DNA from: Clostridiales bacterium
GTDB lineage: Bacteria > Bacillota > Clostridia > Oscillospirales > Oscillospiraceae
Length of the DNA stretch: 5,588 bases
Reading direction: 5' to 3'
Assembly (NCBI GenBank): GCA_017577345.1
Contig: PITX01000096.1
Coordinates: 1 to 5,588, forward strand
Shown here one piece after another: positions 1 to 5,190 of the stretch (position 1 is its first letter; every line of letters begins with the position of its first letter). The notes under the pieces were generated by a model. It had not been told where the DNA came from, made no database searches, and was given only the letters and a program-made list of their open reading frames with translations. Both the position numbers and the translations under genes were made by a program.

Positions 1-35
1 CCGGCAATGAGAGTTTTGCGATACTTTCTGTTCAT
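1..35 (-). CDS. tpiA: Triosephosphate isomerase, N-terminal fragment (cut by window edge)
   Basis: Only the first 11 codons plus two bases are visible, reading MNRKYRKTLIA followed by a partial Gly codon. This fits the usual TpiA opening, in which an R-K-x-(L/I)-I-A-G segment leads into the N-W-K-M-N active-site strand; that active-site part lies outside the window. The ATG is at 35-33 and is preceded by a strong AAGGAG ribosome site at 47-42 with a 6-nt spacer. It lies 32 nt downstream of pgk on the same strand with no terminator between them. TpiA interconverts dihydroxyacetone phosphate and glyceraldehyde-3-phosphate in the cytosol, and pgk-tpiA adjacency is a common glycolytic arrangement. 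The call rests on a short peptide plus context. Confidence 0.8.
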   Translation of the reverse strand, partial: MNRKYRKTLIA

Positions 36-67
36 GGTTTTCTCCTTGTTCTATGCATAATAATAAA

Positions 68-1267
68 TTATTTGTCTTCCAGACAGGCAATACCGGGCAG
101 CTCCAGACCCTCCAGGAATTCCAGAGATGCACCGCCGCCGGTGGAGATGTGGGTGATCTCTCCGGCAAAGCCGAGCTGCTCGCAGGCAGCCGCGCTGTCA
201 CCGCCGCCGACGATGGTCACAGCATCGGCATCGGCAAGTGCCTGCGCCACGGCGATGGTACCCTTGGCAAGGGTCGGATTTTCAAATACGCCCATCGGAC
301 CGTTCCAGACGACGGTCTTTGCGGACTTGACCGCCTGTGCAAACAGGGTGCGGGTCTTTTCACCGATGTCCAGACCCTCCATGTCATCGGGGATCGCGTC
401 GGAGGCAACGGTGCGGACTTCGATCTCACCGTCAATGGGATCGGGGAAGGATGCGGCGATCACGGTATCGACCGGCAGGAGCAGCTTCACGCCCTTTGCC
501 TCTGCCTTTGCCATCATGTCCCTGCAGTAGTCGATCTTCTCGGTGTCGAGCAGAGACTTGCCGACGCTGTAGCCCTTGGCTGCAAGGAAGGTGAACGCCA
601 TACCGCCGCCGATGATGAGGGTATCGACCTTTTCCAGGAGGTTGTTGATGACATTGAGCTTATCGGAGACCTTTGCACCGCCGAGGATCGCCACGAACGG
701 ACGGGTCGGATCGGCAAGCGCCTTGCCCATGATAGAGACTTCCTTTTCCACCAGATAGCCGCAGACGGCAGGAAGATGATCTGCCACACCTGCGGTGGAG
801 GAATGGGCGCGGTGTGCGGTACCGAAAGCGTCATTGACAAAGATATCCGCCATGGAAGCAAGCTTTTTACTCAGCTCGGGATCGTTTTTTGTTTCACCCT
901 TTTCAAAACGGGTGTTTTCCAGCAGCATCACATCGCCGTCCCTGAGAGCGGCGGCCTTTGCCTGCGCATCCTCACCGGCAACATCGGTTGCCATGATGAC
1001 CTCCTTGCCCAGCAGCTCACTCAGACGGTCTGCAACGACCTTCAGAGACAGAGCCGGGTCGAAGCCGTTCTTCGGCTTGCCCATATGGGAGCAGAGAATG
1101 ACCTTTGCGCCGTGACTGACGAGATATTCGATGGTCGGCAGAGCCGCGACGATACGCTTGTCGCTGGTGATCCTGCCTTCCTTGGTGGGAACGTTGAAGT
1201 CGCAGCGGCAAAGCACGCGCTTACCCTTTACATCGACGGATTCCACGGATTTCTTGTTGTAATTCAT
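68..1267 (-). CDS. pgk: Phosphoglycerate kinase
   Basis: This 399-residue cytosolic enzyme transfers phosphate from 1,3-bisphosphoglycerate to ADP, the first ATP-forming step of glycolysis; the length is normal for bacterial PGK. Visible family landmarks are the N-terminal substrate-domain signature RCDFNVP (residues 21-27), SHMGKP (60-65), LLENTRF (115-121) and [13 protein letters not shown] (145-157). The interdomain lysine motif GGAKVSDK follows (196-203), then WNGPMGVFE (321-329), the nucleotide-site GGGDS (354-358) and the C-terminal [10 protein letters not shown] (374-383). All expected catalytic motifs appear intact. The ATG at 1267-1265 overlaps the trmL stop as ATGA, and an AGGAGG ribosome site at 1279-1274 lies inside the end of trmL with a 6-nt spacer, so translation is probably coupled. 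tpiA follows. No gap (GAPDH) gene is next to it in this window. Confidence 0.98.
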   Translation of the reverse strand: MNYNKKSVESVDVKGKRVLCRCDFNVPTKEGRITSDKRIVAALPTIEYLVSHGAKVILCSHMGKPKNGFDPALSLKVVADRLSELLGKEVIMATDVAGEDAQAKAAALRDGDVMLLENTRFEKGETKNDPELSKKLASMADIFVNDAFGTAHRAHSSTAGVADHLPAVCGYLVEKEVSIMGKALADPTRPFVAILGGAKVSDKLNVINNLLEKVDTLIIGGGMAFTFLAAKGYSVGKSLLDTEKIDYCRDMMAKAEAKGVKLLLPVDTVIAASFPDPIDGEIEVRTVASDAIPDDMEGLDIGEKTRTLFAQAVKSAKTVVWNGPMGVFENPTLAKGTIAVAQALADADAVTIVGGGDSAAACEQLGFAGEITHISTGGGASLEFLEGLELPGIACLEDK

Positions 1268-1767
1268 GTGTTACCTCCTGTAGGATTGGTTTTCATTTTG
1301 CCGTAGTCCCGCAGATGCGGAAACTGCAGCTGCCGCAGGGCTTCAAATACGCCGACTGCGACGGAATTGCTGAGATTGAGACTGCGTGCCTCCTCCCGCA
1401 TGGGGATGCGGACGCAGCTTTCATAGTGCGAATTGAGAAAATCCTCGGGCAGACCCTTGGTCTCCCTACCGAAAAAAAGGTAACAGCCGTCGTCATACGC
1501 CGCCTCGGTATAGGCACGCGGTGCCTTGGTGGAGAACAGACGCATCTGCTTCACATCGTTTTTGGAGAAAAAATCCTCCAGATCCTCATAGACCCGTACC
1601 TCGACCAGATGCCAGTAATCCAGACCGGCGCGTTTGACGGCGGCATCGGAAATATCGAAGCCGAGCGGTTTGATGAGGTGCAGCACCGAACCGGTAGCGG
1701 CGCAGGTGCGTGCGATATTGCCGGTATTCTGCGGAATTTCCGGCGCGACAAGAACGATGTTCAGCAT
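1264..1767 (-). CDS. trmL: tRNA (cytidine/uridine-34-2'-O)-methyltransferase, SPOUT family TrmL
   Basis: This 167-residue protein has the size and knot motifs of TrmL (formerly YibK/CspR), which 2'-O-methylates the wobble nucleotide of certain leucine tRNAs using S-adenosylmethionine. Motif 1 is [10 protein letters not shown] (residues 12-21), with the conserved Asn14 and Arg20. Motif 2 is [10 protein letters not shown] (98-107), and motif 3 spans I121-P122-M123 to [11 protein letters not shown] (128-138), forming the SAM-binding trefoil knot. There is no extra N-terminal RNA-binding domain, as expected for minimal TrmL. The start [17 protein letters not shown] matches the family opening. Its GAGGAG ribosome site (1775-1770) sits only 2 nt from the ATG, closer than usual. 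It is the first gene of the trmL-pgk-tpiA operon. The exact tRNA targets are inferred from the family. Confidence 0.93.
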   Translation of the reverse strand: MLNIVLVAPEIPQNTGNIARTCAATGSVLHLIKPLGFDISDAAVKRAGLDYWHLVEVRVYEDLEDFFSKNDVKQMRLFSTKAPRAYTEAAYDDGCYLFFGRETKGLPEDFLNSHYESCVRIPMREEARSLNLSNSVAVGVFEALRQLQFPHLRDYGKMKTNPTGGNT

Positions 1768-1792
1768 AGCTCCTCGGACGGGCGGTTCCTAT

Positions 1793-1816
1793 TTTTGCGG
1801 CAGTGTCTGCCCAAAA
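1793..1816 (-). promoter_or_regulatory. Hairpin-forming inverted repeat in the trmL leader
   Basis: Read on the minus strand, TTTTGGGCAG and CTGCC(G)CAAAA pair over 10 bp with one bulged G and a 3-nt loop (ACA). It begins about 7 nt after the predicted trmL transcription start. A second short pair, CGGAC (1825-1821) with GTCCG (1779-1775), could close around it and touches the ribosome site. No U-run follows on either strand, so it does not look like a terminator. It could be a leader RNA structure or a DNA operator; the sequence alone does not decide. Confidence 0.4.
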
Positions 1817-1829
1817 CGCTGTCCGCATT

Positions 1830-1858
1830 ATTCTATGACAAATGGAAGCAAAATTCAA
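1830..1858 (-). promoter_or_regulatory. Promoter of the trmL-pgk-tpiA operon
   Basis: On the minus strand a TTGAAT -35 box (1858-1853) is separated by exactly 17 bp from a TAGAAT -10 box (1835-1830). These match the housekeeping sigma consensus at 4 of 6 and 5 of 6 positions. The predicted start is near 1823-1822, giving a leader of about 55 nt. AT-rich DNA just upstream (about 1862-1890) could act as an UP element. Confidence 0.65.
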
Positions 1859-1873
1859 CCGTTTTTCTGTAAA

Positions 1874-1902
1874 TTTCAAAAAAATTTCATACTTTTTTGA
1901 AA
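1874..1902. repeat. Perfect 10-bp inverted repeat in the centre of the divergent intergenic region
   Basis: TTTCAAAAAA (1874-1883) and TTTTTTGAAA (1893-1902) are exact inverse complements with a 9-bp spacer. AAATTTCA also occurs twice as a direct repeat 11 bp apart (1871-1878 and 1882-1889), about one helical turn. The element lies upstream of both predicted -35 boxes and outside both predicted transcripts, so a DNA-level role is more likely than an RNA one: a regulator site, UP elements or curved A-tract DNA. Simple AT-richness makes chance symmetry a real possibility. Confidence 0.45.
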
Positions 1903-1916
1903 GATTAAAACTTGCG

Positions 1917-1945
1917 TTGCGTTTTGCGCGGAAATGCGGTATACT
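1917..1945 (+). promoter_or_regulatory. Promoter of the CHR-CHR-ktrB-ktrA operon
   Basis: A TTGCGT -35 box (1917-1922) and TATACT -10 box (1940-1945) are spaced by exactly 17 bp. The -10 matches consensus at 5 of 6 positions; the -35 is weak beyond its TTG. The predicted start is near 1952, leaving a short leader of about 21 nt with no room for a riboswitch. The AT-rich stretch 1892-1912 could be an UP element. Confidence 0.6.
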
Positions 1946-1952
1946 CAGAGTA
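1942..1952. promoter_or_regulatory. Short palindrome over the -10/+1 of the CHR operon promoter, candidate operator
   Basis: TACTC-A-GAGTA has two 5-bp complementary arms around a single central base. It covers the end of the -10 box and reaches the predicted transcription start, a place where repressors often bind. The arms are short, so this is only a candidate. Confidence 0.25.
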
Positions 1953-1972
1953 CAAATTCGGGAGGGATGACA

Positions 1973-2542
1973 ATGGATCTGCGGCAACAACTGCGGCAAA
2001 GTCTGCGGCTGTTTCTGATTTTCTTCAAGATCGGCGCGTTCACCTTCGGCGGCGGCTATGCGATGATCCCGCTGATCGAATATGAAACGGCGGAAAAGCG
2101 CAGTCTGATTGAAAAGAGCGAGATTTCGGACATCGTTGCGATCGCGGAGTCCACGCCCGGTCCGATCGCCATCAATTCTGCCACCTTTATCGGCTACCGG
2201 ACGGCAGGTGTCCTCGGCTCTGCTGCGGCGACGCTCGGTGTCGTTCTGCCTTCCTTCGTCATCATTCTCATCATTGCCTTTTTTCTGCGCCGCCTCATGG
2301 AATACCGGATCGTACAGTATGCCTTCTTCGGCATCCGGGCAGGCGTACTTGCCCTGATCGTCAAGGCGGTGGTCTCCTTTTGGAAGCGTGCCGATCATCA
2401 TGTGTTCGGCTGGTGCATCATGGCAGGCGCTTTTGCATGGTCGGTCTTTACCGACTGGAGCATCATCGCACTGATCGCCCTATGCGGTGCGGCGGGCTTC
2501 GTCTACTGCACGGTGCGCAGAAAGCGGGGGAAACTGCCGTGA
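1973..2542 (+). CDS. Single-domain CHR-family (chromate transporter) membrane protein, first of a pair
   Basis: This 189-residue, very hydrophobic protein is a short-chain (one-domain) member of the CHR chromate ion transporter superfamily. The family hallmarks are FTFGGGYAMIPLIE (residues 23-36) and ESTPGPIAINSATFIGY (59-75), followed by GVVLPS and several membrane segments. It ends with a short Arg/Lys-rich tail, probably cytoplasmic. Two-domain ChrA proteins are about 400 residues; short-chain forms usually occur as adjacent pairs that act together, as in Bacillus subtilis ywrB/ywrA, which fits the next gene. I chose the ATG at 1973 because GGGAGG at 1960-1965 is 7 nt away. An in-frame ATG at 1967 abuts that site, and one at 1934 lies upstream of the predicted transcription start. 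The substrate may be chromate, sulfate or another anion; chromate is not proven. It is the first gene of the operon. Confidence 0.9.
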   Translation: MDLRQQLRQSLRLFLIFFKIGAFTFGGGYAMIPLIEYETAEKRSLIEKSEISDIVAIAESTPGPIAINSATFIGYRTAGVLGSAAATLGVVLPSFVIILIIAFFLRRLMEYRIVQYAFFGIRAGVLALIVKAVVSFWKRADHHVFGWCIMAGAFAWSVFTDWSIIALIALCGAAGFVYCTVRRKRGKLP

Positions 2543-3105
2543 TTTTCCTCGAACTGTTTTACACCTTCTTTACGATCGGCCTGTTCACCTTCGGCGGCGG
2601 CTATGCCATGCTGCCGCTCATTCAGGAAAAGGTCATTGCACACGGCTGGATGGAGATGGAGGAGCTGACGAACTTTGTCGCCATCAGCGAATCGACGCCC
2701 GGTCCGTTCGCGATCAATATTTCCACCTATGTCGGCGCGGAGACGGCAGGGGTGCTCGGCTCTCTGTGCGCCACACTGGGTGTGGTACTGCCATCTTTTC
2801 TGATCATTCTGATCGTAGCAAGGATTTATGTCCGCTTCAAAAACAGCAGGGCAGTCAGCGCGACCATGTTCGGACTGCGTGCGGCAGTGGTCGGTCTGAT
2901 GGCAGGAGCACTGTGGGGGATGCTGAAAACCGTGTTTTTCCACAGCACGCCGGTCGCGTGGAGCAGTGTGCTCCGACCGGAATTTCTGTGTAGCGCGGTC
3001 ATTTTTGCCGCCGCCGTTACCGCGGCATTAAAAAAAGTCAGTCCTATAATTATAATAGTATCCTCTGCCGCCGCAGGCATCCTGTGCGGTTGTCTGTTCC
3101 TGTAG
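2539..3105 (+). CDS. Single-domain CHR-family (chromate transporter) membrane protein, second of a pair
   Basis: This 188-residue homologue of the preceding gene shares LFTFGGGYAMLPLIQ (residues 15-29), SESTPGPFAINISTYVG (50-66) and the TLGVVLPSF segment. It starts with GTG at 2539, which overlaps the previous stop as GTGA, a typical translational-coupling junction; GGGGG at 2526-2530 is the likely ribosome site. A longer reading upstream to 2380 would run through the first CHR gene and lacks family similarity there, so it is rejected. The two proteins probably assemble into one transporter equivalent to a two-domain ChrA; this is known for other short-chain pairs and inferred here. The last codons (3046-3057) include three ATA isoleucines, unlike the GC-rich codon choice around them, and coincide with a candidate promoter. 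ktrB follows after 18 nt. Confidence 0.9.
   Translation: MIFLELFYTFFTIGLFTFGGGYAMLPLIQEKVIAHGWMEMEELTNFVAISESTPGPFAINISTYVGAETAGVLGSLCATLGVVLPSFLIILIVARIYVRFKNSRAVSATMFGLRAAVVGLMAGALWGMLKTVFFHSTPVAWSSVLRPEFLCSAVIFAAAVTAALKKVSPIIIIVSSAAAGILCGCLFL
3028..3056 (+). promoter_or_regulatory. Candidate internal promoter for ktrB-ktrA inside the end of the second CHR gene
   Basis: TTAAAA (3028-3033, 4 of 6 to the -35 consensus) and a perfect TATAAT (3051-3056) are separated by exactly 17 bp. The predicted start is near 3063, about 60 nt before the ktrB ATG. The AT-rich sequence is embedded in coding DNA that is otherwise GC-rich and forces unusual ATA codons, which favours selection on the DNA itself. 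A second TATAAT at 3045-3050 overlaps it but has no matching -35. Confidence 0.5.
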
Positions 3106-3123
3106 CGCAAAGGGGGGTTTTTT

Positions 3124-4461
3124 ATGAAAAAGCACCGTTTTCGTCTGTCTCCCGCCCGCTGGATTTCGCTGGGATTTTTCCTTGTCATTCTGGCAGGCAC
3201 GGGGCTTCTGCTTCTGCCCGTTGCATCGAAAGGCGAGCCTGTGGGCTTTTTGGATGCACTGTTTACCGCAACGAGCGCCACCTGTGTGACGGGTCTGATC
3301 GTCCGCGACACCTTTACCGGTTGGACGGTGTTCGGGCAGGCGGTCATTCTCTGCCTCATCCAGCTCGGCGGGCTCGGCTTCATGACGGTCATCACCATGA
3401 TCTCCTACGCCCTCGGCAAGCACCTCGGGCTGTATAACCGCAAGATTTTGATGCAGTCGGCAGGCAATGTGTCATTGAGCGGCGTCGGCAGTCTGATCCG
3501 CCGCATCGTGCCGTTCACCTTCCTGTTTGAGCTTGGCGGTGCGGCACTGCTTTCCATCCGCATGATTCCGAAATTCGGCTGGCTGCGCGGCATCTGGTTT
3601 TCCGTGTTCCATTCTGTTTCCGCCTTCTGCAACGCAGGCTTTGACCTGATGGGCGCGGAGGCACCGTATTCCTCCCTGACTGCGTTCACAACCGATCCTC
3701 TGGTGACGCTGACGGTCAGCCTGCTGATCATCATCGGCGGTCTCGGCTTTCTGGTCTGGCGCGACCTGTTTCAGAACGGTCTGCACTGGTCAAAATATCA
3801 GCTCCACACCAAGCTGGTCATAGCGACAACCGCCGTGCTGCTCGTCGGAAGCGGGGTCTTGTTCCTGATTTTAGAGTCCAACGCCTCCCTGGAGGGGATG
3901 CCCCTCGGAGAAAAGCTGCTGGCATCCTTCTTCCAGTCCGTCACACCGCGCACTGCCGGCTTTAACACGGTCGATCTCAATGCCATGAGTGAGGGCGGCA
4001 ATGTGCTGACGAATGTGCTCATGCTGATCGGCGGCAGTCCCGGCTCCACCGCCGGCGGCATCAAGACGACGACAGTCGCGGTGCTGCTTTTGAGCACGAT
4101 CGCCTCTGCCCGCGGACGCACCCGTGTCATTGCGTTCCGCTACAGCATCGACCGCGACATGATCCGGCAGGCATGCTCTGTTGTCTGCCTGTACCTTCTG
4201 ATGGCGATCACGGCAGTCATTGCCGTCTGTGCCCTTGACCCGGTGACGGTCAAGCAGGCAATGTTCGAGGTCAATTCCGCCATCGCAACGGTCGGTCTGA
4301 CACTGGGCATTACACCGACGCTTTCTGCGGCAAGCCGCGTGATTTTGATATTACTAATGTATGCAGGCCGTATCGGCGTACTGACCTTTATACTGGTATT
4401 CTCGGAGCGGCGTACCGAACCGCCGGTCGACCGCCCGAACGGGAAACTATTGATCGGATAG
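3124..4461 (+). CDS. ktrB: Ktr-type potassium uptake membrane subunit (TrkH/KtrB family)
   Basis: This 445-residue protein has the size and four-repeat design of KtrB, the K+-conducting membrane subunit. Each repeat carries a pore loop with the selectivity-filter glycine: TCVTGL (residues 53-58, Gly57), CNAGFD (169-174, Gly172), RTAGFN (276-281, Gly279) and ATVGLT (388-393, Gly391). The flexible gate loop GGSPGSTAGGIKTTT (303-317) in the third repeat is intact, as is the Arg in the last inner helix (YAGRIG). KtrB dimers sit on a cytoplasmic ring of KtrA and in known systems are often Na+-dependent. The ATG follows AAAGGGGGG (3109-3117) with a 6-nt T spacer. ktrA follows after 10 nt, confirming a Ktr-type pair. 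The gene may be read from the operon promoter and from an internal one at 3028-3056. TrkH proper is longer, so KtrB is preferred. Confidence 0.95.
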   Translation: MKKHRFRLSPARWISLGFFLVILAGTGLLLLPVASKGEPVGFLDALFTATSATCVTGLIVRDTFTGWTVFGQAVILCLIQLGGLGFMTVITMISYALGKHLGLYNRKILMQSAGNVSLSGVGSLIRRIVPFTFLFELGGAALLSIRMIPKFGWLRGIWFSVFHSVSAFCNAGFDLMGAEAPYSSLTAFTTDPLVTLTVSLLIIIGGLGFLVWRDLFQNGLHWSKYQLHTKLVIATTAVLLVGSGVLFLILESNASLEGMPLGEKLLASFFQSVTPRTAGFNTVDLNAMSEGGNVLTNVLMLIGGSPGSTAGGIKTTTVAVLLLSTIASARGRTRVIAFRYSIDRDMIRQACSVVCLYLLMAITAVIAVCALDPVTVKQAMFEVNSAIATVGLTLGITPTLSAASRVILILLMYAGRIGVLTFILVFSERRTEPPVDRPNGKLLIG

Positions 4462-4471
4462 GGAGAAGCTT

Positions 4472-5122
4472 ATGAAATCTGTACTGATTATCGGCATGGG
4501 AAGGATGGGTCGCCATCTGGCGCACAAAATGATGCAGCTCGGAAACGATGTGATGATCGCGGACAAAAATCCCGCCATCATCGAGTCGCTCTCTGACCGC
4601 TTTACCGATTCCAGCATCTGCGACTGCACGAACGAGGCGGTCATCCGCTCGCTCGGCGTGGACAATTTCGACATCTGTTTTGTCACCATCGGCGAGGACT
4701 TTCAGGCTTCGCTGGTCGTGACCAGTCTGCTCAAGAAGTACGGAGCACGGCAGATCATTGCAAAGACCAATCAGGATATCCAGTCGGATCTGCTGCACAT
4801 CATCGGTGCAGACGAGGTGGTCTATCCGGAGGTCGAGGTCGCCGAAAAACTGGCAGTCCGTTACAATTCGGACAATGTTTTCGACTATATCCCCATGCCC
4901 GGACAGTACGCTATCTATGAGATCGCAATTCTGCCGCAATGGATCGGCAAAACGCTTGCAGAGCTGGATATCCGCCGCAGGTATCAGATTAACATCATCG
5001 CGGTAAAAAGCGGCGACGATACGAACATCAATGTCGGTGCGGATTACCGCTTCTGCGAGAATGACCACATCGTTGTGATCGGCAAATCGGACGAGGTGTT
5101 CCGTCTGGCGGCAAAGGTGTGA
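4472..5122 (+). CDS. ktrA: Ktr potassium uptake regulatory subunit with RCK (TrkA-N and TrkA-C) domains
   Basis: This 216-residue soluble protein has one RCK unit, the length expected of KtrA (TrkA proper has two units and about 450 residues). The Rossmann nucleotide site GMGRMG (residues 8-13) is followed by the acidic residue Asp31 at the end of the second strand; ATP or ADP bound here sets the gate of KtrB in studied systems. The N-terminal lobe continues through VTIGEDFQAS and IGADEVVYPE. The TrkA-C lobe runs from about residue 135, with GKTLAELDIR (159-168) and a closing D-H-I-V-V-I-G strand. In several Firmicutes this lobe binds cyclic di-AMP, which shuts uptake; that is not shown here. 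An octameric ring is expected. The ATG at 4472 is preceded by GGGAGAAG, whose first G belongs to the ktrB stop, so ktrB and ktrA are cotranscribed and probably coupled. Confidence 0.94.
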   Translation: MKSVLIIGMGRMGRHLAHKMMQLGNDVMIADKNPAIIESLSDRFTDSSICDCTNEAVIRSLGVDNFDICFVTIGEDFQASLVVTSLLKKYGARQIIAKTNQDIQSDLLHIIGADEVVYPEVEVAEKLAVRYNSDNVFDYIPMPGQYAIYEIAILPQWIGKTLAELDIRRRYQINIIAVKSGDDTNINVGADYRFCENDHIVVIGKSDEVFRLAAKV

Positions 5123-5129
5123 ATAATTC

Positions 5130-5158
5130 TTGCTTTTTCGGCAAAATCACAGTATACT
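5130..5158 (+). promoter_or_regulatory. Candidate promoter for the GtrA-family gene
   Basis: TTGCTT (5130-5135) and TATACT (5153-5158) are spaced by exactly 17 bp, with the same -10 and the same TTGC opening as the promoter at 1917-1945. The predicted start is near 5165, leaving about 26 nt before the ATG. No convincing terminator lies between ktrA and this site, so some read-through from the ktr operon is likely as well. Confidence 0.55.
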
Positions 5159-5190
5159 ATTAGAAAAATATTCGCCTTTGAGGGTTGGGT

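Noticed and set aside
53..1306. 417-codon open frame on the plus strand opposite pgk
   Set aside because: It mirrors the whole of pgk, an unmistakable gene. Its translation is rich in Cys, His, Gly and Asp with no recognisable domain, as expected of the antisense of GC-rich codons, and no good ribosome site was seen.
1934..1972. Longer start for the first CHR protein at ATG 1934
   Set aside because: The extra residues are polar, lie over the predicted -10 box and upstream of the predicted transcript start, and have no ribosome site.
1586..2401. 271-codon minus-strand open frame covering part of trmL, the intergenic region and the first CHR gene
   Set aside because: It runs across both predicted promoters and is antisense or out of frame to two genes with clear family motifs; its sequence is low in hydrophobic order and resembles no family.
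3106..3123. Riboswitch (such as the cyclic di-AMP type) in front of ktrB
   Set aside because: Only 18 nt separate the genes, and even the predicted internal transcript leaves a leader of about 60 nt, too short for that class.
4345..4394. TTGATA and TATACT near the end of ktrB as a promoter for ktrA
   Set aside because: The two boxes are 38 bp apart and neither has a partner at a usable 16-18 bp spacing.
4388..5068. 226-codon minus-strand open frame opposite ktrA
   Set aside because: This is a shadow of ktrA codon bias; ktrA has a textbook RCK motif and ribosome site, while the antisense frame has neither.
5123..5150. Possible terminator after ktrA (TTGC...GCAA around a T-run)
   Set aside because: The stem is only 4 bp, AT-rich at its base, and the T-run is inside the loop rather than after the stem.
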